Source of the DNA: CAVXEH01 sp963805645
Lineage (GTDB): Bacteria; Chloroflexota; Limnocylindria; QHBO01
Direction: 5' to 3'
DNA: 64,000 nt
Assembly (NCBI GenBank): GCA_963805645.1
Contig: CAWDVA010000006.1
Span: 186,001 to 250,000 of the forward strand
Positions 51,369 through 61,845 of the stretch are shown here, piece after piece (the first letter of the stretch is position 1; each line of letters opens with the position of its first letter). Position numbers and translations under genes: made by a program. The notes under the pieces are model-generated. The model was not told the origin of the DNA. It saw only the letters and a list, made by a program, of their open reading frames with translations, and did no database searches.

Positions 51369-52705
51369 CCGACAAGACTGCAGTCCGCACCGCTGACACC
51401 AACGGCAACGCGCCGGCTCCCGCCCAGTCCGCCACCCTGAACTTCGGCGACCAGGCAATCGAGCTGCCGATCGTCCGCGGGTCGGAAGGCGAGACGGCGA
51501 TCGACATCGGCAAGCTGCGCGCACAGACCGGCCTGATCACCCTCGATCACGGGTATGTCAACACCGGGTCCTGCACGAGCGCCATCACCTTCCTGGACGG
51601 CGAGCACGGGATCCTCCGCTATCGCGGCTATCCCATCGAGCAGCTCGCCGAGAAGAGCTCGTTCCTGGAGGTTGCCTACCTCCTCATCTACGGCGAGCTC
51701 CCCACGCAGGCCCAGCTGGAGGCGTGGGTCACGAGCATCACGCACCACACCCTCATCCACGAGGAGATGCGGCGCTTCTTCGACAGCTTCCCGTACGACG
51801 CCCATCCGATGGCCGTGCTCGCGTCGGCCACGGTGGGGATGTCAACCTTCTACCAGGACGGCCGTGACCCGTGGGATCCGGAGATCGCCGAGCTCAGCAT
51901 CCGGCGCCTGATCGCCAAGCTCCCGACCCTGGCGGCGTGGTCGTTCAAGAAGGCAATCGGCCAGCCCTACGCCTACCCGCGCAATGACCTGGACTACGCG
52001 TCGAACCTGCTGCACATGATGTTCGCGGTGCCCGCGGAGCCGTACGAGGTGAACCCGGAGGTCGCGAAGGCACTGGACCTGCTCCTCATCCTGCACGCCG
52101 ATCACGAGCAGAACTGCTCGGCCTCGACGGTCCGGATGGTCGGATCCAGCCAGGCGAACCTGTACGCCTCCGTGTCGGCGGGTATCTCGGCCCTGTGGGG
52201 ACCGCTGCACGGCGGAGCCAACGAGGCGGTCATCCGCACGCTCGAGCGCATCGTGGCGGACGGCGGGAACATCCAGAAGTACGTCGACCTGGCCAAGAAC
52301 CCCGAAACGAGCTTCAAGCTCCCCGGGTTCGGGCACCGCGTCTACAAGAACTTCGACCCGCGCGCCACCATCATCAAGGGCGCGGCAGAACGGGTGCTCA
52401 AGGCGACCGGGGCCACCGACCAGCTGTTCGAGGTGGCGCTGAAGCTCGAGGAGATCGCGCTCCATGACGAGTACTTCATCGCGCGCAAGCTCTACCCGAA
52501 CGTGGACTTCTACTCCGGGCTGATCTATCGCGCCATCGGCTTCCCGAACACCATGTTCACCAACTGCTTCGCCATCGGCCGGCTGCCCGGCTGGATCGCG
52601 CAGTGGCGGGAGATGATCAACTCGCCGGACACCAAGATCGGGCGACCGCGCCAGGTCTTCACCGGAGAGACCACGCGCGACTACGTGCCGGTCCCGTCGC
52701 GGTAG
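51365..52705 (+). CDS. gltA: Citrate synthase
   Basis: A 446-residue citrate synthase, joining oxaloacetate and acetyl-CoA. The N-terminal beta-domain (about 25-75), HHTLIHEEM, the active-site His in LHADHEQNCS, the GPLHGGANE loop, and the catalytic FGHRVYKNFDPRA (His and Asp region) are intact. The length is that of the long, hexameric Gram-negative-type enzyme. The ATG overlaps the mdh stop. A strong terminator follows 27 bp after the stop. Confidence 0.95.
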   Translation: MTDKTAVRTADTNGNAPAPAQSATLNFGDQAIELPIVRGSEGETAIDIGKLRAQTGLITLDHGYVNTGSCTSAITFLDGEHGILRYRGYPIEQLAEKSSFLEVAYLLIYGELPTQAQLEAWVTSITHHTLIHEEMRRFFDSFPYDAHPMAVLASATVGMSTFYQDGRDPWDPEIAELSIRRLIAKLPTLAAWSFKKAIGQPYAYPRNDLDYASNLLHMMFAVPAEPYEVNPEVAKALDLLLILHADHEQNCSASTVRMVGSSQANLYASVSAGISALWGPLHGGANEAVIRTLERIVADGGNIQKYVDLAKNPETSFKLPGFGHRVYKNFDPRATIIKGAAERVLKATGATDQLFEVALKLEEIALHDEYFIARKLYPNVDFYSGLIYRAIGFPNTMFTNCFAIGRLPGWIAQWREMINSPDTKIGRPRQVFTGETTRDYVPVPSR

Positions 52706-52731
52706 GACCCCTGCGGATACCCCTGCAGATC

Positions 52732-52761
52732 GTTGGCCTTCCCGGTTGCGGGGAGGCCAAC
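52732..52761 (+). terminator. Strong terminator after gltA
   Basis: GTTGGCCTTCCCG pairs with CGGGGAGGCCAAC: 13 bp with one G-U and the 4-nt loop GTTG. It ends the mdh-gltA operon. The remaining gap up to 52924 shows no gene. Confidence 0.75.
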
Positions 52762-52924
52762 CGTCCTGCCACCCATGCCCGGGCGAGTGGCCGCCGGACT
52801 CCCCGGTTGACTCCGCCAGTGCCCTGCGGGGGCCGGTGCATACGGGGGGCCGACGGCCCCGCCGGCCGCATCGGCGCGGAATTCACATGCGGCGCCCGGC
52901 CGAATCCGTCATAACTACGCAAAC

Positions 52925-53704
52925 ATGCACTTGACCGTCCTGGGGCGCAGCCCCGCACGTCCAAATCCGGGAGAAGCCTGCGCCGGGTACATCGTCGAAG
53001 GAGGCGCTTCGCGCGTCCTCGTGGACGTCGGTCCTGGCGTCGTGGCCCAGCTCCTTCGGCGCAACACCCCCGATGAGCTGGACGCGGTGCTGATCAGCCA
53101 CATGCACACCGACCACTGCCTCGACCTGATCACGCTGCGCTACAGCTATCCGTGGATCGACGTGGCCAAGAAGCGCCTGACGGTGATCGTCCCGCCCGGC
53201 GCGTCCGCCCAGCTCGCCGACCTGGCCCTGGGCGCCGGCTACGCCAACTTCTTCGACAAGAGCTTCATCTTCGTGGAGCACGACGGGAAGCGGCCCATCG
53301 AGGTGGGCGACCTGCGCTTCGAGCCCGATGAGACGCAGCACTACGTGCGCACCTGGGGATTCCGCATCACGGCGAAGGGGACGGGCGAGGACCCGAACAA
53401 GGTCCTGGCCTACTCGGCGGATGCCGGCCCCTGCGACGCGCTGCCGCGCATCGCGGACCGCTCGGACCTCTTCCTGTGCGAGGCGGCCCTGCGCTCCCTC
53501 AAGGAGGACGACCCCGCACCCTACAGCCGCGGCCACCTGCTCCCCTCAGAGGCTGGTTCCGTGGCCCAGTCCTCCCATGCTCAGCGGCTGCTCCTCACCC
53601 ACATCCCCATGGCGGACGGTGGCGAGTGGGCGCTCTCCGAGGCGCGCTCGACCTACGAGGGAGACCTGGGGATCGCGGAGCCGCTGCGCACCTACGAGGT
53701 CTAG
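52925..53704 (+). CDS. Metallo-beta-lactamase-fold hydrolase (RNase Z/ElaC-like)
   Basis: A 259-residue protein with the MBL signature SHMHTDHCLDL (HxHxDH) near 58-64, and further metal ligands likely in ETQHYV, YSADAGPC and LLLTHIP. It resembles ElaC/RNase-Z-like and phosphodiesterase-type members; whether it cuts tRNA precursors, or acts on small phosphodiesters, is unclear. It has a single MBL domain and no signal. The start at ATG 52925 is preceded by an AT-rich TAACTACGC stretch. Confidence 0.85.
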   Translation: MHLTVLGRSPARPNPGEACAGYIVEGGASRVLVDVGPGVVAQLLRRNTPDELDAVLISHMHTDHCLDLITLRYSYPWIDVAKKRLTVIVPPGASAQLADLALGAGYANFFDKSFIFVEHDGKRPIEVGDLRFEPDETQHYVRTWGFRITAKGTGEDPNKVLAYSADAGPCDALPRIADRSDLFLCEAALRSLKEDDPAPYSRGHLLPSEAGSVAQSSHAQRLLLTHIPMADGGEWALSEARSTYEGDLGIAEPLRTYEV

Positions 53705-53712
53705 CTCCCCGG

Positions 53713-53880
53713 CTAGGAAGGGTTGATCCGGCCGCTGTCGCGCAGATGCTCGATGTCGGCGTCCATGTGGACCGCCGGGTCGTGCTTCGCGGCGTTCAGC
53801 CGCCGATCCATGGCGCTCGTGTCACGGAAGAACCGCTGCACGCGGATCGCCAGGCGTTTCAGGGCATGCCGGGGTCGCAT
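53713..53880 (-). CDS. Hypothetical small basic protein
   Basis: A possible 55-residue protein beginning MRPRHALKRLAIRVQRFF, with a basic amphipathic N-terminal helix, then an acidic middle (HMDADIEHLRD). A TAGGAT hexamer 7 nt upstream gives a leaderless start at 53880; an ATG at 53889 adds three residues. No family is recognised. It lies 10 bp downstream of a membrane-protein gene whose stop codon lies within the hexamer. Confidence 0.5.
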   Translation of the reverse strand: MRPRHALKRLAIRVQRFFRDTSAMDRRLNAAKHDPAVHMDADIEHLRDSGRINPS

Positions 53881-53887
53881 CGGTCCC

Positions 53888-53893
53888 ATCCTA
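53888..53893 (-). promoter_or_regulatory. -10 element (TAGGAT) for the small protein
   Basis: TAGGAT includes the stop codon of the upstream gene and ends 7 nt before ATG 53880. Confidence 0.4.
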
Positions 53894-54427
53894 GCGCTCG
53901 CCCTCGATGCGGGCCCGAGCGATGTACCGGTCGGCGGCCCAGGTGGCGAGCGCCCAGACCAGGCTCCCGACCAGGGTGAAGACCACGGCGGCGCCGATCC
54001 AGATGGGCGCACCGGACCCGGGCAGGTACCCGAAGAGAAGCATGGAGCCGAAGAAGAAGACGGCCACCATGCCGATCATCACCAGCCCGATCTTCGCCGA
54101 GGTCCAGACGAACCAGCCCAGCGAGTGACCCTGCGCGCGGCCCGCAAGCCACAGGACGCAGGGCCCCGCAGCGCCGGCGAGCGCGGTGTACAGACCGGGA
54201 CCTCCCAGCAGCGCGCCGATGCCGAGGCGCGTCCCCAGGATCATGGCGCTGAAGAGCCAGACCCCCAGGAGCGAGCTGCCGGCGCCGATCCCCAGCAGCC
54301 AGATCAGCAGGACCGTGGCGGTGCCGCCGGAGAGGCGCTCGACCAGCTCTCCCTGGGCATCCGGCACGAGCTGGGTCGGCCCGTCCTCCGCGATCTGCGG
54401 CGGCTCTCCGGGGTGGTCGTGTGTCAT
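53891..54427 (-). CDS. Hypothetical four-helix membrane protein
   Basis: A 178-residue protein with a polar N-terminus (about 30 residues, Pro/Glu-rich) followed by about four or five hydrophobic helices from residue 35 to 165 (ATVLLIWLLGIGAGSSLLGVWLF at one end, IWIGAAVVFTLVGSLVWAL at the other), and a short basic tail. No family is recognised. ATG 54427 is preceded by TACCCT at 8 nt. It is 17 bp downstream of the cystathionine gene. Confidence 0.7.
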   Translation of the reverse strand: MTHDHPGEPPQIAEDGPTQLVPDAQGELVERLSGGTATVLLIWLLGIGAGSSLLGVWLFSAMILGTRLGIGALLGGPGLYTALAGAAGPCVLWLAGRAQGHSLGWFVWTSAKIGLVMIGMVAVFFFGSMLLFGYLPGSGAPIWIGAAVVFTLVGSLVWALATWAADRYIARARIEGER

Positions 54428-54435
54428 GGAGGCCA

Positions 54436-54441
54436 AGGGTA
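54436..54441 (-). promoter_or_regulatory. -10 element (TACCCT) for the membrane protein
   Basis: TACCCT on the minus strand ends 8 nt before ATG 54427. Confidence 0.45.
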
Positions 54442-54444
54442 GCG

Positions 54445-55647
54445 CTAGACCGATGTCGTCGCCGCGAACGCGGCGTCCAGGTCCGACACCAGGTCGTCGG
54501 CGCTCTCGATCCCCAGGGAGAGGCGGATCAGGGTCGGGGGCACCGCGAGCGGCGAATCGGCGACGCTCTGGTGGGTCATCGCCGCCGGCACCTCGATCAG
54601 CGACTCCACCGCGCCGAGCGACTCGGCCAGGGTGAAGAGTCGGGTGGCGCCCGCAACGGCGCGTGCGCGCGCCTCACCGCCGGCACCTTCCCCCACTTCG
54701 AAGCTCACCATGGCCCCCGGCAGCCGCATCTGCCGCTCCACCAGGTCACGCTGGGGGTGGTCCGGGCGGCCGGGGTAATGGACGCGAGCAACCTCCGGCC
54801 GCCGGGTGAGCCAGTCGGCGACCAGCGCTGCGTTTGCCGAGGCGCGCTCCATCCTGATCGCAAGGGTCCGCAGCCCGCGCAGGACGAGCCAGCAGTCGAA
54901 GGGGCTCGGGACGGCCCCGGCCGCGTTCTGGTGGAATGCGAGCCGCTCGGCGAGATCGGCGCGGCGAGTGGCCACCAGCCCGCCGACCACGTCGGAGTGA
55001 CCCCCAAGGTACTTCGTGGCCGAGTGCACCACCAGGTCCGCGCCCAGGTCCAGCGGACGCTGGATGAATGGCGTCGCGAACGTGCTGTCGACCACGGTCA
55101 GGGCGCCGGCGGCCGCCGCCAGGCGGGCGACGGCGCTGATGTCCACGATCTTGAGGAGCGGGTTGGTGGGCGTCTCGACCCAGACCATCCGAACCGGTCC
55201 CCCGCCTGCGCCGAGCGCGGCGCTCAGCGCGTCGAGGTCTCGCAGGTCCACCGGCACGGGCTCGATCCCGTAACGGCGCCAGACCCGGTCGGCCAGCCGC
55301 CAGGTGCCGCCGTAGACGTCGTCGCTGACCACGACGCGTTCGCCCGGCTCCAGGAGGTAGAGGACGTTCTGGGTGGCGGCCATCCCGGAGGCATAGGCGA
55401 GGCCGTGGCTCCCGCCCTCCAGCTCGGCGATCGCGGCTTCCAGCGCCCGGCGCGTGGGATTCCCGGTCCGCGAGTACTCGAACCCGTCTCGGGTGCCGCC
55501 CACGCCATCCTGCTTGAACGTCGTCGCGAGGTGGATGGGCGGGGTCACTGCGCCGGTTGTCGGGTCGGGTGCGGCACCAGCATGCACGGTTAGGGTCTCG
55601 AAGCGGTCTCGGCGCGCGGGTCGGCCGCCGCCGTGGGTCTGGGCCAT
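54445..55647 (-). CDS. Cystathionine gamma-synthase/gamma-lyase family PLP enzyme
   Basis: A 400-residue Cys/Met-metabolism PLP enzyme. The start FETLTVHAGAAPDP, the tyrosine and phosphate-binding motifs (FEYSRTGNPTR, ASGMAAT), the PLP aspartate and the lysine K212 (SATKYLGGHSDVVGG) are typical. Whether it makes or splits cystathionine, or uses O-acetylhomoserine, needs the full residue set; by context with the beta-synthase-like gene at 60724 it may be the lyase step of reverse transsulfuration. The ATG was chosen at 55647; a CACAAT element lies 9 nt upstream. Confidence 0.9.
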   Translation of the reverse strand: MAQTHGGGRPARRDRFETLTVHAGAAPDPTTGAVTPPIHLATTFKQDGVGGTRDGFEYSRTGNPTRRALEAAIAELEGGSHGLAYASGMAATQNVLYLLEPGERVVVSDDVYGGTWRLADRVWRRYGIEPVPVDLRDLDALSAALGAGGGPVRMVWVETPTNPLLKIVDISAVARLAAAAGALTVVDSTFATPFIQRPLDLGADLVVHSATKYLGGHSDVVGGLVATRRADLAERLAFHQNAAGAVPSPFDCWLVLRGLRTLAIRMERASANAALVADWLTRRPEVARVHYPGRPDHPQRDLVERQMRLPGAMVSFEVGEGAGGEARARAVAGATRLFTLAESLGAVESLIEVPAAMTHQSVADSPLAVPPTLIRLSLGIESADDLVSDLDAAFAATTSV

Positions 55648-55738
55648 GCGGGCGCCATTGTGGCATGCGGACCCGCGCCACAGGTGGACGGCGCGAGGAC
55701 CCACCCGGCGAGCGGGCGGCTGCCGGGGTTTCGCCCGC

Positions 55739-55782
55739 CGGGCCACTCAGGCCCGGGTGGCAAGGCTCGGGTCAGTGGCCCG
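55739..55782. other. Inverted repeat in the gap between mmsA and the cystathionine gene
   Basis: CGGGCCACT (55739-55747) pairs perfectly with AGTGGCCCG (55774-55782). A GCGGGCG/CGCCCGC pair (55712-55738) lies next to it. On the minus strand this could end mmsA transcription. Confidence 0.4.
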
Positions 55783-55809
55783 TGCCGTGCGTCTCGGGTC
55801 TCCCGGCGG

Positions 55810-57349
55810 TCAGCGAGTCCGCGGGAAGCCCAGGTCCACGCTGCTCGTCGCCGGATCCGGCCAGCGCGCGGTGACGACCTTTCCGCGGGTGTAGAACGCG
55901 ATTCCCTCCGGCCCGTACATGTGCAGGTCACCGAAGAGCGACGCCTTCCAGCCTCCGAAGCTGTAGTAGGCGACCGGCACCGGGATCGGGACGTTGACGC
56001 CCACCATCCCCACCTCGACGTCGAACTGGAACTGGCGCGCCGCGCCGCCGTCGCGGGTGAAGATCGCCACGCCGTTGCCGTACGGGTTCTCGTTGATGAG
56101 CTGCACCGCATCGGTGTAGGTGGGAACCCGGACGATCTCGAGCACCGGCCCGAAGATCTCGTTGCGATAGCACTCCATCTCGGGTGTGACCCGGTCGAGG
56201 AGCGAGACGCCCAGGAAGAAGCCGCCGCCGGCCTGCGAGTAGAGGACGTGCTGGCGCCCGTCCACGACGACCTCGGCACCGGCCTCGCGACTCGAGTCCA
56301 GGTAGGACGCGACCTTGTCGCGGTGCTCGCGGGTGATGAGCGGGCCCATCTCGGAGGAGGGATCGCTCCCCGGGCCGACCTTCACCTTCGGGAGCCGTTG
56401 CCTGATCGCCTCGACCAGGGGGTCCGCAACGTCGCCCACCGCCGCCACCACGCTGATCGCCATGCAGCGCTCGCCGGCTGAGCCGTACGCGGCGGAGACG
56501 GCCGCGTCGGCCGCCATGCCGATATCGGCATCGGGCAGGACGACCATGTGGTTCTTGGCGCCGCCCAGCGCCTGGCAGCGCTTTCCCGCCGCGGTGGCGT
56601 GCTCGTAGATGTAGCGCGCGACGGGCGTGGAGCCCACGAAGCTGATGGCGGCCACGTCCGGGTCGGACAGGATGGCGTCGACCGCCGCCTTGTCGCCGTG
56701 GACGACGTTGAAGACGCCATCGGGCAGGCCGGCCTCCTTCAGGAGCTCCGCCATGTAGACCGATGCCGACGGGTCCTTTTCGCTCGGCTTCAGAACGAAC
56801 GTGTTGCCGCAGGCGATGGCGTTGGCGAACATCCACATGGGGACCATGGCCGGGAAGTTGAACGGGGTAATGCCGGCCACCACGCCCAGCGGCTGACGAA
56901 TCTGGTACACGTCGATGCCGGTCGAGACCTGCTCGGAGAAGCCGCCCTTGAGCAGGTGCGGGATGCCGGTGGCGAACTCGATGTTCTCCAGGCCACGGGC
57001 CACCTCGCCCTGGGCGTCGGATGGCACCTTGCCGTGCTCCGCGGTGAGGTGCGACGCAATCTCGACGCGGTGCTCCTCGACGAGGTTGCGGATCCGGAAC
57101 ATGATCTCCGTCCGCCTGCTGATGGACGTGGCGCGCCACGCCGGGAAGGCGTCGGCGGCCGCCCGGACGGCGGCGCGAACCTCCTGCAGCCGAGGCGAAG
57201 TCGACCTCGCGGGCCAGCTCGCCGGTCGCCGGGTTGTACACCGGTCCGGAGCGGCCGGAGGTGCCGGCAACGCGGCGCCCGTTGATCCAGTGGGGGACCC
57301 GCTCGGTTGTCTGCGCGGCGGCGTCGGTGGGCTGGGCGACCTGCGTCAT
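55810..57349 (-). CDS. mmsA: Methylmalonate-semialdehyde dehydrogenase (CoA-acylating), frameshifted near 57185
   Basis: The sequence resembles MmsA, which oxidises methylmalonate semialdehyde to propionyl-CoA in valine and pyrimidine breakdown. The N-terminal part (MTQVAQPTDA, VPHWINGRRVAG, YNPATGELAREVDF) reads in one frame from ATG 57349 to about 57190. The rest (EVRAAVRAAADAFPAWR to the end) is in another frame, because one extra G seems to sit in a GCAGGAGG stretch at about 57181-57188. Downstream motifs are sound: FNFPAMVPMWMFANAI, LGGAKNHMVVLPD, GSAGERCMAIS with the catalytic Cys. The full frame would be about 512 residues. This is either a real pseudogene or an assembly error. Confidence 0.8.
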
Positions 57350-57496
57350 GACGTGGAACACCTCGTCAGCGTTGGTTCAGGGCCCTTCGAGTGATGATGA
57401 AGGGCTGCCGACACCATACCGCCTGCGGCCAGCGTTGTCAGGGCGCGAACCGGAGGGCGCAGTCGCAGCCGCCTGCCACCGCGTTGACCCTCGCGC

Positions 57497-57502
57497 TATC
57501 GT
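57497..57502 (+). promoter_or_regulatory. -10 element (TATCGT) for the LuxR ATPase, leaderless
   Basis: TATCGT lies 6 nt before the GTG at 57509; TTGACC at 57484-57489 is too close to be its -35. Confidence 0.45.
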
Positions 57503-57508
57503 CAGCCG

Positions 57509-60133
57509 GTGACTCCCACACCCACGCTCGTCGAGCGTGACACCGCGCTCTCCGAGCTCGCTCGGCTCCTTGCCTCGGTCCGACAGCGTGGCGCGGGCAC
57601 GACCCTCCTCGTGACCGGCGAGGCCGGGATCGGGAAGACAGCCCTCCTCCGCCAATTCTGCGAGCAGCAGCCCCCGGCGACCCGCGTGCTCTGGGGGGCC
57701 TGCGACGCCCTCTTCACCCCTCGCCCACTGGGGCCGATCGTGGACATCGCGGAGGTCGTGGGCGGCGAGCTGCGCGACCTCGTGGAGGCCGGTTCCCGAG
57801 CTCATGAGGTGGCAGGTGGGCTCCTGCGAGAGCTGGCCCGCTCGGCGAGCGCGATCGTCGTGTTTGATGATCTCCAATGGGCCGACCAGGCCACGCTCGA
57901 CGTGCTTCGCATCGTCGCGCCTCGCCTGGACTCGGTCGCGGTGCTGCTCGTGGCGAGCTTCCGAGACGACGCGCTTCCACCCGCGCACCCGCTGCGGATC
58001 GTCCTCGGCGAGCTGGCCACCAACGGACGGCCGGACCGCCTTCACCTCGATCCGCTGACCATCGCCGGCGTCCAACAGCTGGCCGGCCAGGCCGGGAGAG
58101 ACGCGGCTGGTCTGTTCCGATTGACGGATGGCAACCCGTTCTTCCTGACCGAGGTGCTCGCCGCCGGCGACGAGCGGCTGCCGCTGAGCGTCCGCGATGC
58201 CGTACTCGCCCGCGCCGCGCGGCTCGAACCGCAGGCCCGCGCCCTGCTCGATGCTGTGGCCATCTTCCCGCGGGCCGCCGAGCTGTCGCTGCTCGAACGC
58301 CTCGCGCCCGACGAGCTACCCGCCGTCGACCAGTGCATCGCGAACGGCATGCTGAGCATGGACGGTGCCGCGGTCGGCTTCCGCCACGAGCTCGCACGGC
58401 TCGCGATCCAGGACGCCATCCCGGCCATGCGGCAGATCGAGCTCCATCGGGCGGCACTCGCCATCATGGTGTCTTCGCCGAGCCTGCGGCCCGATCCCGC
58501 ACGTCTGGCGCACCATGCGGAGGCTGCGCAGGACGCCGTCGCCACCCTTCGCTACGCGCGTGAAGCAGCCGAGCAGGCCGCCGGGTTTGGCGCGCACCGC
58601 GAGGCCGCAGCCCAGTACGCCAGGGCGATTCGAGCCGTCGGCGACGGGCAGCCGACGGTGCGCGCGGAACTGCTCGAGCGCGCCTCCTACGAGGCATACC
58701 TGACCGGCGAGTTGGACGAGGCGATCGCCATGGCAGAAGAGGCGCTTGCCCTGCGTCGACGTATCGGCGACCGCGTGCGCGAGGGTGACGCGCTGCGATC
58801 GCTCTCGCGGCTCATCCGCTTCGCCGGCCGCACTGCGGAGGCCGCGATCCACGGCCGGGAGGCGATTCGCCTCCTGGAGGCGCTGCCGGCAGGTCACGAG
58901 CTGGCCATGGCCTACAACAACCTCGCGCACCTTGCGGCCACCGGCGAGGACCGGGCAGCGGCGCTGGAGTGGGGCGGGCGGGCGCTCGGGCTCGCGCGAG
59001 AGCTGGGCGACACCGAGGGCGTGCTCTACGCATTGACGAGCATCGGGTCAGTGGACTTCCAGGCCTTCCTGCCAGCGGGTCGCGAGCGCCTGGAGGAGGT
59101 CATCGAGCTCGCATCCCGGGAAGGTCTCGACGAGCACGCGGGCCGTGCCTACCTGAACCTGGTGTGGTGGGCCACCCGCAACCGCTGGTACCAACCGGTC
59201 GACACGTACCTGGAGCCCGGTCTCCGCTACTGCACGGAGCGGGACGTGGACCTGTGGCGTCTCTTCTTTCTCGCCTGCGAGGCGCGGGTGGCACTCGATC
59301 GGGACGACTGGCCGCGCGCGACCTCCATCGCACGACGCGTCCTCGGAAATGCACGCACGTGGGCGGTCCCCCGCATCGTGGCGCTCGTCGTGGACGGGCT
59401 GGTGGCCGTCCGGAGTGGCGACCGGCGCGGACTCGAGGCCCTGGACGAGGCATTCGCACTGGCCGACCCCAGCGATGAGCTGCAGCGCATCGGGTGGGTC
59501 GCCGCTGCGCTCTGCGAGGCTGCCTGGCTGGGCATGGCAGACCAGGCGCAGGCTGCCGCCATCTCCGAGCGCGCACTGGCCCTTGCCCTGGAGCGCGAGT
59601 CGTGGTGGGTCGTGGGGGAGCTCGAGGGCTGGAGGCGCCGGCTCGGGATCGTCGCCTTGTCGCACGGAAGGGTCCCGGAGCCATGGTCGAGGATGGCCGC
59701 CGGCCAATGGCGCGAGGCGGCCGACGCCTGGGAACGCCTGGGCTGCGGATACGACGGGGCCCTGGTACGCCTCGAGGCGGGCGACGAATCCTCACTCCGC
59801 CTTGCCCACGCACGACTGCTGGAGCTCGGCGCGGCACCGGCGGCGGCGCGAGCGGCGAGACGCCTGCGCTCCGGTGGCGCCCGCAGCCTGCCGAGAGGAC
59901 CGCGCGCCGCCACGCGCCGCAACCCCCGTGGCCTCACCGTGCGCGAGGTCGAGGTCCTGGGGCTCCTCAGAGAGGGCTTGCGCGATCGAGAGATCGCGGA
60001 ACGCCTGGTGGTCTCACCGAGGACGGTGGGTCACCACGTGTCGTCCATCCTGGGCAAGCTCGGCGTCCGTTCCCGCGGACAAGCGGTGGCCGAGGCAACC
60101 AGGCTGGGAATCGCGACCTCCCAGAATGGGTAG
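57509..60133 (+). CDS. Large LuxR-type regulator (LAL-like: AAA ATPase, TPR-like, HTH)
   Basis: An 874-residue predicted transcriptional activator of the LAL/MalT-like group. Residues about 8-250 are an AAA-type ATPase domain (P-loop GEAGIGKT at 37-44, Walker B IVVFDDLQWAD). Residues about 330-770 are helical repeats resembling TPR (ARAIRAVG, AYNNLAHLAAT). Residues about 805-870 are a LuxR HTH (LTVREVEVLGLLREGL, VSPRTVGHHVSSILGKL). Such proteins bind ligand and ATP, and then activate neighbouring genes; the small secreted-protein gene just downstream is a candidate target. The GTG start is fixed by its -10. Confidence 0.9.
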   Translation: MTPTPTLVERDTALSELARLLASVRQRGAGTTLLVTGEAGIGKTALLRQFCEQQPPATRVLWGACDALFTPRPLGPIVDIAEVVGGELRDLVEAGSRAHEVAGGLLRELARSASAIVVFDDLQWADQATLDVLRIVAPRLDSVAVLLVASFRDDALPPAHPLRIVLGELATNGRPDRLHLDPLTIAGVQQLAGQAGRDAAGLFRLTDGNPFFLTEVLAAGDERLPLSVRDAVLARAARLEPQARALLDAVAIFPRAAELSLLERLAPDELPAVDQCIANGMLSMDGAAVGFRHELARLAIQDAIPAMRQIELHRAALAIMVSSPSLRPDPARLAHHAEAAQDAVATLRYAREAAEQAAGFGAHREAAAQYARAIRAVGDGQPTVRAELLERASYEAYLTGELDEAIAMAEEALALRRRIGDRVREGDALRSLSRLIRFAGRTAEAAIHGREAIRLLEALPAGHELAMAYNNLAHLAATGEDRAAALEWGGRALGLARELGDTEGVLYALTSIGSVDFQAFLPAGRERLEEVIELASREGLDEHAGRAYLNLVWWATRNRWYQPVDTYLEPGLRYCTERDVDLWRLFFLACEARVALDRDDWPRATSIARRVLGNARTWAVPRIVALVVDGLVAVRSGDRRGLEALDEAFALADPSDELQRIGWVAAALCEAAWLGMADQAQAAAISERALALALERESWWVVGELEGWRRRLGIVALSHGRVPEPWSRMAAGQWREAADAWERLGCGYDGALVRLEAGDESSLRLAHARLLELGAAPAAARAARRLRSGGARSLPRGPRAATRRNPRGLTVREVEVLGLLREGLRDREIAERLVVSPRTVGHHVSSILGKLGVRSRGQAVAEATRLGIATSQNG

Positions 60134-60231
60134 TCCCGGCGCGAAACCTGCGTAGCAATCCCGATGCGGCGGGGCTCCGCTCGCTCCCAGTCTGCCTTGT
60201 GCGAACAGCCAGGCAACCAGGAGCGTTTCAA

Positions 60232-60606
60232 ATGGAGCAGACATCGACACGAACCATCCCCGTCCGGCGTGACACGATGGCGGGAGCAGCGAATGTCCTC
60301 GACCGGCGAGGTGCGCGACGATTCGCTCCGCTGCGCTCGATCGCGCTCGGTCTCACCGGAGTCATGCTCGCCGTCGCGGCCTTCGCCGGCATCACGGCTC
60401 TGGAACGCCCAGCATCGACCGCTGCGTCCCATGCGATCGACCTCGCGAACCCCCTGCGCGCCGGCGCGGACGGCGACCTTGGTCTGGCCGATCGGCTCCC
60501 ACCCGCGGTGGCCGCCATCGTCGCCGGTCCCATTGCCGCCTCGAGCGCGCTGCGGTCGGGGCCGGACGCCGACCTCGGCGTGGCTGACCGGCTACCGGGT
60601 CAATAG
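60232..60606 (+). CDS. Small secreted or membrane-anchored protein with duplicated motif
   Basis: A 124-residue protein. An N-terminal basic stretch precedes a hydrophobic segment (SIALGLTGVMLAVAAFAGI, about 36-54), either a signal peptide or an anchor. The outer part carries a duplicated motif, LRAGADGDLGLADRLP and LRSGPDADLGVADRLP, about 40 residues apart. An AGGAG ribosome site 8 nt before ATG 60232 supports the start. No family is recognised. It lies 98 bp after the LuxR ATPase on the same strand, and may be regulated by it. Confidence 0.6.
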   Translation: MEQTSTRTIPVRRDTMAGAANVLDRRGARRFAPLRSIALGLTGVMLAVAAFAGITALERPASTAASHAIDLANPLRAGADGDLGLADRLPPAVAAIVAGPIAASSALRSGPDADLGVADRLPGQ

Positions 60607-60689
60607 GCCGCTCCACCAGTGGCACCGGGCAGAGGCCGGGTGCCATCGGATGCCTCCCCGCGCGGCTCCGCGGCCGCACGGTCCCTGTC

Positions 60690-60717
60690 GGCGCCGTCCC
60701 GTTCGCGGGGCGGCGCC
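60690..60717. terminator. UUCG-capped 12-bp hairpin
   Basis: GGCGCCGTCCCG and CGGGGCGGCGCC pair (12 bp, one G-U) around a TTCG tetraloop. It lies 6 bp beyond the stop of the cystathionine beta-synthase-like gene on the minus strand, and 83 bp after the small + strand gene, so it can serve both. Confidence 0.75.
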
Positions 60718-60723
60718 GCCGCA

Positions 60724-61845
<1,122 letters not shown>

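Noticed and set aside
60232..60606. Dockerin or calcium-binding repeat in the small secreted protein
   Set aside because: The two Asp-rich motifs lack the Dx[DN]xDG spacing and the full 12-residue loop.
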